The notes under the pieces: model-generated | Databases searched by the model: none | Told to the model about the DNA's origin: nothing | The model's input: only the letters and a program-made list of their open reading frames with translations | Translations under genes and position numbers: made by a program | DNA from: Leuconostoc lactis | GTDB lineage: Bacteria; Bacillota; Bacilli; Lactobacillales; Lactobacillaceae | Direction: 5' to 3' | Assembly (NCBI RefSeq): GCF_007954625.1 | Contig: NZ_CP042420.1 | Coordinates: forward strand, 1,376,501 to 1,440,500 | Length of the DNA stretch: 64,000 nt | Part shown: positions 8,331-17,163 of the stretch, piece after piece | Numbering within the stretch: position 1 is the stretch's first letter | Layout: every line of letters begins with the position of its first letter

Positions 8331-8897
8331 ATGACTGGCACGCTTGTCACAATTTTTCTAGCATACATCAGTAGTAATTTAGACGATATCTTTGTTTTAA
8401 CCCTGTTATTTGCCCAGACACAAGTGATCAAAGATGTCCGTTCTATATACTTTGGTCAATTATTTGGTATCTTATCCTTATTAGGTGTCAGTCAACTGGT
8501 TGTTTGGCTATTTGATAACTTTCAAATGGCACATCTTAATTGGCTTGGTTGTATCCCAGTCGTATTAGGTATCATCGAGATATGGCATCAAAAAAATCTG
8601 AATCAAAACACACCAAGGGTAGTAAACAGCGCACTATCGCTTTTCACGGTCTTACTGATTACCGTATCAAATGGTGCTGATAATCTTGGGATTTATATCC
8701 CAATGTTGACCACGTTTACCAAATTTGAGAATATTCTCACTGTGATTATCTTTGCTGTGATGACGCTGGTCTGGTGTTTTATCGGCCAGAGATTATCCTC
8801 ACTGCCTGCTATTAACAAGACTTTAAAGCAATACAGTTCAAAAATTGTGCCAATTGTCTATATTGGTCTCGGCCTGTATATTCTTTTGGGTGCCTGA
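8331..8897 (+). CDS. CadD-family cadmium/cation transporter
   Basis: 188 residues with five or six hydrophobic segments and the family's N-terminal acidic motif SSNLDDIFVLTLLFAQ. A later SNGADNLGIYIPML segment is the second conserved repeat of the LysE-like fold. CadD proteins give modest cadmium resistance and may export other small cations. RBS AGGAAAGGG precedes the ATG. No cadX-type regulator is adjacent. The 3' end overlaps a convergent small gene by about 40 bases. Confidence 0.85.
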   Translation: MTGTLVTIFLAYISSNLDDIFVLTLLFAQTQVIKDVRSIYFGQLFGILSLLGVSQLVVWLFDNFQMAHLNWLGCIPVVLGIIEIWHQKNLNQNTPRVVNSALSLFTVLLITVSNGADNLGIYIPMLTTFTKFENILTVIIFAVMTLVWCFIGQRLSSLPAINKTLKQYSSKIVPIVYIGLGLYILLGA

Positions 8898-9100
8898 ACA
8901 GCGATCAACTGTACAGGGCGACCGTAGCGTGCAATCATGAGGGCTAAGGTGTGTTGGATAATATAGGTACGGCTACGCTGTTTTTGATAAATTTCAAATG
9001 CCACTGGGAAGCCACCATGTAAGATGATTTGCTGATCGGGTGAAGCCCAGCGTCGAGCAAAGCCGCTACGCCGATCTATTCGGAAATAAACTATTGTCAT
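8858..9100 (-). CDS. Small basic protein, unknown
   Basis: 80 residues on the minus strand, rich in Arg and aromatic residues, with no clear membrane segment. AAAGAGG is placed six bases ahead of the ATG at 9100, which supports translation. The 3' end overlaps the convergent CadD-like gene. I recognise no domain. Confidence 0.5.
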   Translation of the reverse strand: MTIVYFRIDRRSGFARRWASPDQQIILHGGFPVAFEIYQKQRSRTYIIQHTLALMIARYGRPVQLIAVQAPKRIYRPRPI

Positions 9101-9228
9101 GAATACCTCTTTTTGGATAATTGCGGTTATCTATTGATACGTTATAACCGGGTTAACACTAATAGATTGGCGTGACGTGTGTGCCGATTTTATTTAAAAA
9201 TGATATTTGTTATATTACGGTTTAAGTG

Positions 9229-9256
9229 TTGTAATTATTGGAGAAAGGCGTAGAAT
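9229..9256 (+). promoter_or_regulatory. Likely lrgAB promoter
   Basis: TTGTAA (9229-9234) and TAGAAT (9251-9256) are separated by 16 bases, and the cre site follows 12 bases further on. Confidence 0.5.
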
Positions 9257-9267
9257 AGTTTTTGTAG

Positions 9268-9281
9268 TGTAAGCGCTTTCA
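9268..9281. promoter_or_regulatory. Catabolite-responsive element (cre) for CcpA
   Basis: TGTAAGCGCTTTCA matches the consensus TGWNANCGNTNWCA at every fixed position. It lies just downstream of the predicted promoter and 23 bases before lrgA, a position usual for CcpA roadblock repression. Confidence 0.85.
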
Positions 9282-9303
9282 TGGAGAGAAAGAGGAGAGA
9301 ATC

Positions 9304-9741
9304 ATGAAAAATCATCACGAAAAACCAGCTGCGCCAATATTAACCCAGTTTCTCATTTTTAGTGCGATTCTGTTGGTATCTTATTTGATATCATTGGGGA
9401 TGAGTGTTATATTACCGCAATTTCCGGTACCAACGACTTTGATTGGCCTAATCTTATTATTTTTTTGTTTAACAAGTGGGATTGTCCGATTAGAACAAGT
9501 CGAGCGATTATCACAAAACCTTTTGGGAATGATTGGGTTACTATTTGTACCGTCAGGTATTTCGTTAGCTAATTCTTTGCATCTATTCCGAGAGGAAGGT
9601 CTCAAAATCATCGTCGTCGTCATCTTAGCCACTATTATTTTATTGTTGTCAGTAGCCTATACATCTAAAATTATCGCTAAAATTGAAAGTAAATTCAGCG
9701 TAAAGCGCACTAAAATCGTACGAGGCGCCTACAATGATTAA
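9304..9741 (+). CDS. lrgA: LrgA/CidA-family holin-like protein
   Basis: 145 residues with four hydrophobic helices, matching LrgA/CidA length and layout. Motifs seen include the FPVPTTLIGLILLFF stretch of the second helix and FVPSGISLANSLHL. It acts with LrgB in the membrane to affect murein hydrolase activity and lysis, and is linked in other Firmicutes to pyruvate/overflow physiology. RBS AGAGGAGAG precedes the ATG. lrgB overlaps it by eight bases. A perfect cre site upstream suggests control by CcpA. No lytSR pair is nearby. Confidence 0.88.
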   Translation: MKNHHEKPAAPILTQFLIFSAILLVSYLISLGMSVILPQFPVPTTLIGLILLFFCLTSGIVRLEQVERLSQNLLGMIGLLFVPSGISLANSLHLFREEGLKIIVVVILATIILLLSVAYTSKIIAKIESKFSVKRTKIVRGAYND

Positions 9742-10480
9742 TATTCTTAATACGCCATTCTGGGGCATCTTCTTAACAATTTTTGTTTACTGGATTGGGC
9801 AGCAATTATTTAAAAAGTATCCCATTTTCATCTTCCAACCGCTGTTTGTTGGCATGATTTTGGGTATCTTAGTGCTTGTGAGTTTTGCTGGGATATTTAA
9901 GCAACCAATGAGTCATTTTTATCAGCAATATAAGGCTGGTGGCGACATTGTGTTCTGGTTCTTGAGTCCAGCAACTATGGCATTTGCTATCCCACTGTAT
10001 AAAAAGCGCGATATGGTCAAACAATACTGGTTGAGAATTTTCTCGACCTTAGTCATTGGTTTGACGATTGCGTTGATGCTAATTTTTGGCGTATCGAAAC
10101 TCTTTGGGCTATCACAAATTGCCACCATTGCGATGTTGCCACAAGCAGCTACCACGGCCATTGCCTTGCCAATTTCTGCCGTCATTGCTGGTGGTGGTGA
10201 GGCAGGCGCCTTTGCCTCGTCAATCACGGCGATGGCAGTGATCGTCAATGCTGTGGTCATCTACGCGTTAGCGGACAAACTCATTCGTTGGTTCAAGCTG
10301 GATCAAGACCCCATTGGTCTTGGCTTATCTTTTGGGACGGCCGGACATGCGATTGGGTCAGCTAAAGCAATCGAAATTGGTGAAACAGAAGGCGCAATGG
10401 CTTCTATTTCAATGGTAGTCATTGGCTTGATTGTGGATGTTCTTGTCCCAGTGTTTGCGCAAATGGTTGGGTTAATGTAA
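9734..10480 (+). CDS. lrgB: LrgB-family antiholin/pyruvate transport-associated protein
   Basis: 248 residues, eight or so membrane segments. Family segments include LSPATMAFAIPLYKKRD, the conserved MLPQAATTAIALPIS and GTAGHAIGSAKAIEIGETEGAMA near the C-terminus. It partners LrgA and is translationally coupled to it. Family length is normal and no lesion is seen. A strong terminator follows 23 bases after the stop. Confidence 0.92.
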   Translation: MINILNTPFWGIFLTIFVYWIGQQLFKKYPIFIFQPLFVGMILGILVLVSFAGIFKQPMSHFYQQYKAGGDIVFWFLSPATMAFAIPLYKKRDMVKQYWLRIFSTLVIGLTIALMLIFGVSKLFGLSQIATIAMLPQAATTAIALPISAVIAGGGEAGAFASSITAMAVIVNAVVIYALADKLIRWFKLDQDPIGLGLSFGTAGHAIGSAKAIEIGETEGAMASISMVVIGLIVDVLVPVFAQMVGLM

Positions 10481-10503
10481 AACGCAACTAATCATTGATA
10501 AGA

Positions 10504-10542
10504 CAAAACCTGACTAAACACACCAGTTTAGTCAGGTTTTTA
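10504..10542 (+). terminator. lrgAB terminator
   Basis: AAAACCTGACTAAAC pairs with GTTTAGTCAGGTTTT around a six-base loop, followed by T-rich sequence. Confidence 0.9.
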
Positions 10543-10660
10543 ATTTAACAACCATATCGACAATAGGCTGATTTTTTAAATTAGATAATAATTTGATTTT
10601 TATCATTATTTTATATAAAATTGATTTACTAGTTTATTTATCGTAGGGGGGAGAAATAAC

Positions 10661-11335
10661 TTGCAAATCCGTTCATTTTATAAAAATCATATTTTTGTTG
10701 TTGGTATCATCTTTTATATCTTAATCTACCATGTGGTACCTTTAATTGAGCGGATTATTATTTTTCCTGTGTTTCATTTGAGCTTATTTCACGGTGCGAT
10801 GGGGTGGGTGGTTTATAGCGGGATAGATATTATCTTTTTGTATTTTTTAATACAACAATATTCACAACGAGATAGTATTTTTGAAATACCCAAAATAAAG
10901 GCACTAGCTATAACTGGTATTGGTTATATTTTATATTCACTTTTCATAAAATATATGTTGCCATTAGTACTTATCACGAGCAATCAAGCTGTCTTGAATA
11001 CTGCGGCTACCAACGAATCTACCATCGCTATTTACGTTCAATTATTTCATGTAATATTAATTGGCCCCTTCTTAGAGGAGCTCTTATTCCGTGGTTTACT
11101 GATAGAAAGAAAAGGTTCTAAGCTAATATGCGGCTTAACGCTATTGATCGCCTCCTTGTTATTTGGCAGTATTCATACATACGGCTATGCAACATTGCCG
11201 TTTATTTATTACACAGGCATAGGGCTTATCCTATCATTGGTTTATTGCGCAACCAAAAGACTACAATATCCAATCATGATACACATCACGATCAACGTTC
11301 TTGCAAGTTGGGAAGCATTAACAATTTATTTTTAA
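10661..11335 (+). CDS. CPBP-family intramembrane metalloprotease
   Basis: 224 residues with about six membrane segments. The CPBP (Abi) glutamate/arginine motif EELLFRG is at residues ~141-147, and the later histidine motifs SIHTYGY and IHITINV lie in the last helices. Members are Rce1-like membrane proteases, in lactic acid bacteria often linked to bacteriocin self-immunity or protein processing. The start is TTG at 10661 behind the strong RBS GGGGGGAG. No bacteriocin gene is seen next to it, so the substrate is unknown. Confidence 0.85.
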   Translation: MQIRSFYKNHIFVVGIIFYILIYHVVPLIERIIIFPVFHLSLFHGAMGWVVYSGIDIIFLYFLIQQYSQRDSIFEIPKIKALAITGIGYILYSLFIKYMLPLVLITSNQAVLNTAATNESTIAIYVQLFHVILIGPFLEELLFRGLLIERKGSKLICGLTLLIASLLFGSIHTYGYATLPFIYYTGIGLILSLVYCATKRLQYPIMIHITINVLASWEALTIYF

Positions 11336-11364
11336 TATTAAATGAGCGTTAAATGATAAAACGG

Positions 11365-11393
11365 TTGACAGATTCATTTTAATCGTGTAAATT
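11365..11393 (+). promoter_or_regulatory. Promoter of the T-box leader
   Basis: A perfect -35 TTGACA (11365-11370) and TAAATT (11388-11393) are 17 bases apart, just ahead of the T-box. Confidence 0.65.
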
Positions 11394-11399
11394 TTTAAT

Positions 11400-11690
11400 C
11401 AACGAAGAAGAGATGAGTAAGCATGTAGCGTTAGCAAGAGAGTTTACATTTGGTGGAAGTAAACAACGTGAATGTCCGAATAATGGTCTCGGAGTTAATC
11501 GTATTATGAGTGCATCGGCATTGCATTAGTGATACGCGGGTGCGCCCGATACCGCGCAACCGTTCATACTGTTTCAATCCCTGTATGGCCGGCATGAGGT
11601 GTGTTTTTGATTGACACATAAAATCAGGTGGTAACACGATTCGTCGTCCTGTAATCTAATTTTTTTTAGATTACAGGACTTTTTTTAACC
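11400..11690 (+). ncRNA. T-box riboswitch, probably methionine-specific
   Basis: The leader has Stem I features (GAAGAAGAGATGAGTA, then a GGTGGAAG loop), the T-box sequence AGGTGGTAACACG at about 11628, and a strong terminator GTCCTGTAATCTAA/TTAGATTACAGGAC ending in seven Ts. The competing antiterminator would use the T-box sequence. The specifier is likely the ATG within GTGAATGTCC (about 11471), matching uncharged methionyl-tRNA and the MetQ-like gene downstream; the codon assignment is inferred. About 200 bases lie between the terminator and metQ. Confidence 0.9.
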
Positions 11691-11728
11691 AAAATTTTGG
11701 TAATTCAATTCACGAGAGGCGTTCATAT

Positions 11729-11833
11729 ATGCAAAAAATAACTCCAATCAGATTTTTCGATATTAATCGTGCACTCAGTACGTTATTGGGTTGTGGTTTG
11801 GTACAGACCCGAATGTGTCTTTTACATACTTGA
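11729..11833 (+). pseudogene. Short ORF between T-box and metQ, gene relic or leader peptide
   Basis: An ATG with GAGAGG nine bases upstream opens a 34-codon frame. The sequence of an adjacent frame stays open to TAG at 11891-11893 and reads as a hydrophobic continuation, which suggests a frameshifted or internally deleted gene. I do not recognise the product. It is under T-box control by position. Confidence 0.4.
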
Positions 11834-11897
11834 TAAGCCGTTATTAATGGTCGTCTTACAAATCTATCAAATGTTAAAACGAGGAGTTTATTAGAAC

Positions 11898-12746
11898 ATG
11901 AAAAAAAGAAGTAAATGGTTGATCAGCGCAGCGACTATCATCGTGCTCAGTGGTCTCGGATATGCAAGTTTTGTCCCAAAGTCAACGGTTCAATCACCAG
12001 AAACCTTAACAGTCGGTATTATGGCGGGTGATAAACGAACAGATAAGCAATGGGAAATCATTAAAAATAACGCTAAAAAAGAGGGACTCACGCTTAAAAT
12101 CAAAACATTTAGTGATTATACGCAACCCAACGCTGCCTTAGCAGCTGGGGATATCGATGCTAATGCTTTTCAACATTACATCTTTTTAAACGATTGGAAC
12201 AAATCACATAAAACAGATATTGTACCTGTCGGAGAAACGATTTTAGTTGCTGGCCGACTCTATTCAGATAAGCACAAGTCGATTAATGCTATTCCTCAAA
12301 ATGGTATCGTTGCGATTTCAAATAGTAAGGTGACGCAAGGGCGTTCCTTGCTGGTTTTACAATCAGCTGGCTTAATTAAATTGTCGCCAAATGTCAAAGA
12401 CCCCACAGTTAAAGACATTATTGAAAACAAGAAGAATCTGCAATTTAAAGAGCTTGCGACGGATCAGTTAATTAGGACATTGCCTGAAGTTGACCTTGCC
12501 TCAATTGATCCAAGCTTTGTTGTCGGTTCAGGCCGTTCAATCAAGTCAGCTATCTATGTTCAACCCGTTGATAAGCGAACGCAAGGTGGCATTAACATTA
12601 TTGCTACCACGAAAGACAAGAAAAATAGTGATGCGATCAAAAAGTTGGTAAAGGCCTATCAAGCTAATAATGTCGCCAACTATATCAATAACGAAAGTGG
12701 TACTGGTGAAGTAGCTGTTTGGCCAGGGGCGCCAAAGCCAAAGTAG
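11898..12746 (+). CDS. metQ: MetQ/NlpA-family methionine-binding protein
   Basis: 282 residues of the NlpA family. Recognisable parts are LTVGIMAGDKRTDKQWE near the start, the DANAFQHYIFLNDWN ligand-pocket segment and a late PSFVVGSG segment. It should deliver methionine or a related amino acid to an MetNP-type importer. The N-terminal signal helix ends LSGLGYAS and has no cysteine, so the usual lipobox of MetQ is missing; it may be secreted or held by its signal anchor. No metN or metP follows. The T-box upstream ties expression to methionine starvation. RBS GAGGAG precedes the ATG. Confidence 0.88.
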   Translation: MKKRSKWLISAATIIVLSGLGYASFVPKSTVQSPETLTVGIMAGDKRTDKQWEIIKNNAKKEGLTLKIKTFSDYTQPNAALAAGDIDANAFQHYIFLNDWNKSHKTDIVPVGETILVAGRLYSDKHKSINAIPQNGIVAISNSKVTQGRSLLVLQSAGLIKLSPNVKDPTVKDIIENKKNLQFKELATDQLIRTLPEVDLASIDPSFVVGSGRSIKSAIYVQPVDKRTQGGINIIATTKDKKNSDAIKKLVKAYQANNVANYINNESGTGEVAVWPGAPKPK

Positions 12747-12958
12747 CTTCTTTAAACAGAATGTTTGACGCTATGACTGGATTCAACTAGAATATAACTT
12801 TAATTGACAGGAGCATTTATTATGAACAAGCGATGTTGGCGGTACGCACTATGAGCAATGAACAATATTCACCATAGGATGAGTACAGGGAGAAACAATG
12901 AAAAAAGGAATAATTTTATTAGGTATTGGGGTAGTTTTGGTTCTGACAATTTGGGCCG
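12747..12958. other. Junction region between the metQ locus and the conjugative remnant
   Basis: This stretch holds only scraps: an 11-codon frame from about 12822 behind a good RBS (CAGGAG), another frame of eight codons, and an ATG at 12898 with RBS GGGAG opening a 31-codon frame (to 12993) that encodes the start of a membrane helix. That frame runs out of phase into the VirB4-like coding sequence near 12959, so several genes appear to have been deleted here. Confidence 0.6.
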
Positions 12959-13861
12959 TGTTCTTCCATACTAGAACGTTTACAAAAATATGATGATGTC
13001 GATTTAAAACTCATTCCTAAAGATATGGACTTGGCTGGACGTATCCAAGGAACGAGTGATGATTGGGCTGATGATTTGCGAGAAGTTGCCGAGTATTATA
13101 TCGGTCAAGAAGAAGTCAATTTATTGGAGAGTGAGTTCAACCCAGCCATTATTGATGAATTTTACATCGGGGTTAAGCTTAAAAATATCAACGTTGGCGA
13201 TGATTTAAAAGACAAAGTTAGTTTTGTCACTGATTTAGTCATGAAGCGAATTGCCGAGACATTTAGGTATCAGGTCAAATTTGATGATAGTTTCTTTGAA
13301 CGTTTTAATACCATGAATGAAGATGTATTAAGCATTTTGAAGTCAATTGATGCCGAGAAAATGGACAAAGATAGATTAGTTGCTTTGCTTGGTCTACCTT
13401 ATCATCACGAAAAAGAAAAATCACTTATGGCAATGCGTGATACAGTCTTTGATTTATCCAAAACAGGCTTTATTAAACGAATTACAGATGAAAAAGAAGA
13501 TTACTTTACGCATCTAGTTTTGAATATGCCGGACAAGATGCAATTTTTATCTGTGTTACCAGAGATACAATCATATAAATTTCCAGTCGAAGTGCATATC
13601 AAAATTAACTTTCCACAAAGAGACGGTTGGCGTGGCTTAAAACAACAAACCAAGTCATCAAAAGGGAAGTATCGTGATGAATTACGAGATGCCTTTAACA
13701 CTGATGAAGATAGTTCTAAGCGTAGTGAGTTAAATTACAAGTTAGCCAAAAACTTAGTTAATGTTCTTGATGATAAAAACGGTTTTTTGCAGTGGTCTGT
13801 TATTTTGGTTGTGCGTGATGAGAACGTCAAAGAGCTAAAAAAGAAAGGGTGCTTATGCTAG
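12959..13861 (+). pseudogene. VirB4/ConE-like conjugation ATPase, 5'-truncated fragment
   Basis: The VirB4-like reading frame is recognisable from about 12959 (ILERLQKYDDVDLKLIPKD) to the TAG at 13859-13861; an internal ATG at 13025 is the first available start. It lacks the normal N-terminus. Near the end the sequence after KELKKK looks shifted, as an adjacent frame reads GAYASF. The IS element begins six bases after the stop. The Walker motifs are in the second half at 15687-17150. VirB4-type proteins power assembly of the type IV secretion channel; this copy should be inactive. Confidence 0.75.
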
Positions 13862-13925
13862 TTTCATGGAGTGGTTTTTAGAACCATTTCCTGTAAAATG
13901 AAACCAGCAGGAGCGTCTTTTTATT

Positions 13926-14231
13926 ATGACTACACGAAATTATTATTCCCCTGAACAGAAGGCAGCTATCGCTGCCCTACATTGGGATGAAAAACAAACA
14001 TTAAGCCAAATTTCACGTGAAAATAAAATCTCAATAAGCGCCGTTCGGCGCTGGGTCCGTGAGTATTCACCTGCGGTGAGTGACAATGGCGAAAAAATTA
14101 CCAAGAAAACAGTCTCTGAACTTGAAGCGAGAATTGCCGAACTCGAACAAGATAACCAAATTTTGCGTGAAGCAGTCACTTTAATGGACAAATACTCACG
14201 TGAACAGATAAAAAAATCCAACCGACGATGA
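13926..14231 (+). CDS. IS3-family transposase OrfA
   Basis: 101 residues: an N-terminal helix-turn-helix (residues ~8-45, QISRENKISISAVRRWVREY) that binds the terminal repeats, then a coiled coil (LEARIAELEQDNQILREAV). It overlaps orfB by four bases (ATGA), and the A7 run at 14210-14216 is positioned for a -1 frameshift to make the OrfAB fusion transposase typical of this family. Confidence 0.9.
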   Translation: MTTRNYYSPEQKAAIAALHWDEKQTLSQISRENKISISAVRRWVREYSPAVSDNGEKITKKTVSELEARIAELEQDNQILREAVTLMDKYSREQIKKSNRR

Positions 14232-15106
14232 GTTTAGCGGAGCGCGCCGTCGTCGATATGTCTGAAAATGCGAAATATTCTCAAACCAAGTTGCTTGCGG
14301 TCATGAATGTGCCCTCAAGCACTTTTTATTCGCACAAAGCTCCAAAATCGCCCACAGAACACGATTTACAAGACGCTCTGATAATCGAGAAAATTCAAGA
14401 AATCGTTGACGCGCACGAGTTCAATAATTCCTACGGAATTAAGCGTATGGTGCAGGAATTGGCCGATCAATATGACATACATACCGGTGAACACCGTGTT
14501 CATCGCTTGATGCAGAAGATTGAATATAAGTCTGTTATCACTCAGTCTTATAAAGGAAATCGCGGCCGTCCAGTTGTTGAACGCGACAATCTGGTTAAAG
14601 ACATTATCATTGAACGACCATACCAAGTTCTCACAACTGATGTAACTTACCTGGTGATGCCAGATAAGCAGAAACTCTATAAAGCCAGCGTTCTAGACTG
14701 GTTTACCGGTGATGTCATTGGTGCCGTCGTTGGCTATGATATGACATCTGATTTAACTAAACGAGCACTTCAAACAGCTATGCGTCAAATTCCTAAATCG
14801 ATTCTCAACGCCGAAACATCAATCATTTTGCACTCAGATAACGGTTCCCACTTCATCAGTGAGGAATACGAAGATACCGTCTCATTTTATGGCCTCATGC
14901 ACTCATTCAGCTCACCGGGGCATCCCGAGCACAACACAATCATCGAAAACTATCACTCATTTTTCAAATCAGAATTCTTCAACCCACGTCGCTTAAGTTG
15001 GTCAATCAATGCGATTATTGCAGGAGCGCACCGCTATGACTACTGGTGGAACACCACCAGAATATCTACAAAGACCCGTCCGGCAGCTATACCACTTGCT
15101 GCTTAA
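14228..15106 (+). CDS. IS3-family transposase OrfB (rve/DDE)
   Basis: 292 residues with an HTH_21-like N-terminal part and an rve integrase core. The DDE residues are in TTDVTYL, HSDNGSHF and the C-terminal ENYHSFFKSE. The orfB frame is open back to 14204, so a ribosome slipping at the A7 run can enter it before its own ATG. The catalytic domain looks intact, so the element may still be active. Confidence 0.92.
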   Translation: MSLAERAVVDMSENAKYSQTKLLAVMNVPSSTFYSHKAPKSPTEHDLQDALIIEKIQEIVDAHEFNNSYGIKRMVQELADQYDIHTGEHRVHRLMQKIEYKSVITQSYKGNRGRPVVERDNLVKDIIIERPYQVLTTDVTYLVMPDKQKLYKASVLDWFTGDVIGAVVGYDMTSDLTKRALQTAMRQIPKSILNAETSIILHSDNGSHFISEEYEDTVSFYGLMHSFSSPGHPEHNTIIENYHSFFKSEFFNPRRLSWSINAIIAGAHRYDYWWNTTRISTKTRPAAIPLAA

Positions 15107-15348
15107 CATAATGCCGGTTATCGGCACTAGCCGGTACGACGCCGTTTATAAGCCGTCACTTGTGAATTTCAAAAATTCGCCTTGTGAAGGCTTATTTGTT
15201 GCACGATACAACTTGTGAAATCCGGCTGGTTCACAATCTATACCACCTGTTTTCTCTCACTGGTAGGGCTCGGCCCTGTTCCACCTACAAAAACACCCAG
15301 AAATCACGCCGTTTTAAGCTGAAATCCGGGTTTTGAAAAATTTTCGGA

Positions 15349-15570
15349 GTGCGGTACCTCTCGGTGCCAAAAAAGCCTGTCCATAATCTTGACATCAGCG
15401 CCGTGTTCGAAGACGACCCGACTACCATTCCAGCCCGTAAAGACATTCTAGGCGAAGCAATTAATACGCTTAACGAAAAGGTAAAAGAAATTGTTGATGC
15501 CCGTGATTATTTACAGTGGAAAATTGACAACTATGATTCTTACATGATTGAATCCGAAAATAAATTATAG
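15349..15570 (+). pseudogene. MerR-type regulator C-terminal fragment inside the IS
   Basis: A 73-codon frame begins at GTG after a nearby TGA, without a convincing RBS. The segment VDARDYLQWKIDNYDSYM resembles the dimerisation helix that ends MerR-family regulators, but the DNA-binding domain is absent. It is probably a captured gene tail lying between orfB and the right terminal repeat. The MerR assignment is by pattern recognition only. Confidence 0.5.
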
Positions 15571-15575
15571 AAAAC

Positions 15576-15612
15576 AAACGAGGTCCGGGCGATGATTGCC
15601 TGGACCTCGTTT
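15576..15612 (+). terminator. Hairpin terminator inside the IS
   Basis: AAACGAGGTCC pairs with GGACCTCGTTT with an inner GGC/GCC extension, directly after the MerR-like fragment. The following T-tract is interrupted. Confidence 0.65.
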
Positions 15613-15686
15613 ATTCTTTTTGATTAAACTTTCGGGGTAGCTCCGGCCCCTCGCGGGGCTATCTAAAAACCACTCCAAAGTATTGA

Positions 15687-17150
15687 CATTATTCCCAAGT
15701 TAATAAACTTAAAACACGTTTAAAGACTTTTGAGCGTGATATTGAGTTGTATCAACCAAGCTTCAATCAAGAACAATTGTTGTATCAAACATTGCCAGCG
15801 GTTAATTTAGGGGTCTTCAAACAATGGCGACAATATACGACTGTACCAGCCTTAGCCGAGTTGATGTTTGGCACTAGTCAAGCCTTAGGGTCACACACAG
15901 GTTTCTATGTTGGGCGTGTTTTGAGCTTAGATAAGTTTGAGACTATCCAACAAGCCGTGGCATCTTCCAGACTATTATTACTACTTAATTTAGTGATTAC
16001 CAACAAAGGCATCAGGGGCGCTAAAACAGATAGTCCCCACCTTGCATTATCAGGTGATACCGGACAAGGAAAGTCATTTTTGTTTAAACTCTTGTTGCTT
16101 CACATGGCAATGTTTAATGTCAAGATTTTATATATTGATCCTAAGCAAGAAATTCATAGGTGGTTTATGCGAGCATTGGAAACTGAAAAAAACCCTTACT
16201 TCCGTAAGTTGATTGAGTCGTTTCATTTTGTCACTTTAAATGCCAATGATAGAAAGAACTTAGGTGTGCTTGACCCAATTTTAACTTTGAATGAGCAGAG
16301 TACCGAAGATGATATACCTGATGTCTTGACGTTGGTTAAAGAAATGTTAGTTCAAATCAGACCAATCTCACAAGATATTCAATTAGAGACTGCGCTTAAT
16401 CGTTCCATTAGTAAAGTTTGTGCGATGCGTATTCAAGGCGAACAGGTTGGCACTTTAACAGTCTTTGATGAATTAGCTAAAGGTTCGCAAGCAGAAAAAG
16501 ATTTATCTGATTTCTACCAAAGTATTGTCCCAAAGACAATGTTGCGTCTAGCCTTTAGTGACGGTTCAACAGACAGCTTGCAGTTTAATGACCAACGGAC
16601 AATCTTAGAAGTTACTGGTTTGCAATTACCTAGTGCCAAGCAAGATAGCCGTACTTATACTGAAACACAAAAGTATTCAATGGCTTTGATGTTGGCATTA
16701 GGTAAGTATTTAGAAAAGTTTGGTCGATCCAACCCAGATGAGTTTAGTTTGGAAATGATTGATGAAGCATGGATATTTACAACTTCACAGGCTGGAAAAA
16801 ATGTCTTTGATAGCATCAAGCGATTAGGACGTTCTGAGAATAATGCTGTTTTTTACGCCACACAACGTGTCAAAGATAGTGATGATGAAGAAAGTATCGG
16901 ACAGTATGGGCAATTATTTGCCTTTGATAGTTCTGATGATCGTGAAAATATTTTGAAACAGTTTAATTTGCCAGTAACCAAAGCAAATATTGAAATGTTA
17001 GCTAACCTGAAAAAGGGACAATGTTTGTTTAGAGATATTTATGGGCGAGTTGGTAAAGTGGTTATTCATTCACTCTTTGATGAATGGACGGCAGCGTTAA
17101 AGACAGTTAACTCAAATGAGAGTGCCAAGTTAGAAGAAAAGTATGCTTAG
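15687..17150 (+). pseudogene. VirB4-like conjugation ATPase, 3' part after the IS
   Basis: The frame opens after a TGA at 15684-15686 and reads a coiled segment (QVNKLKTRLKTFERD), then the ATPase core. A TTG at 15747 allows a 467-residue product. Walker A GDTGQGKS lies near residue 104 from the TTG, Walker B is in LEMIDEAWIF, and a conserved ATQRVKDS motif follows. Alone it lacks the N-terminal VirB4 region. With the fragment at 12959-13861 it made one gene before the IS inserted. Confidence 0.85.
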
Positions 17151-17163
17151 AAAGTAGGACAGT

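Larger units (their letters stand above)
13867..15677 (+). mobile_element. IS3-family element, 1811 bp, with extra DNA
   Basis: The ends are perfect 16-bp inverted repeats: TGGAGTGGTTTTTAGA at 13867-13882 and its complement at 15662-15677. It contains orfA, orfB, then about 550 bases with no transposase function, including a MerR-like fragment and a hairpin. It interrupts the VirB4-like gene. I see no target duplication (TTTCA before, AAGTA after). The length is greater than is usual for IS3 elements. Confidence 0.85.

Noticed and set aside
13501-14626. Minus-strand frames of 66 to 92 residues across the VirB4-like and transposase genes.
   Set aside because: They mirror the plus-strand coding frames, have no RBS and no recognisable protein features.
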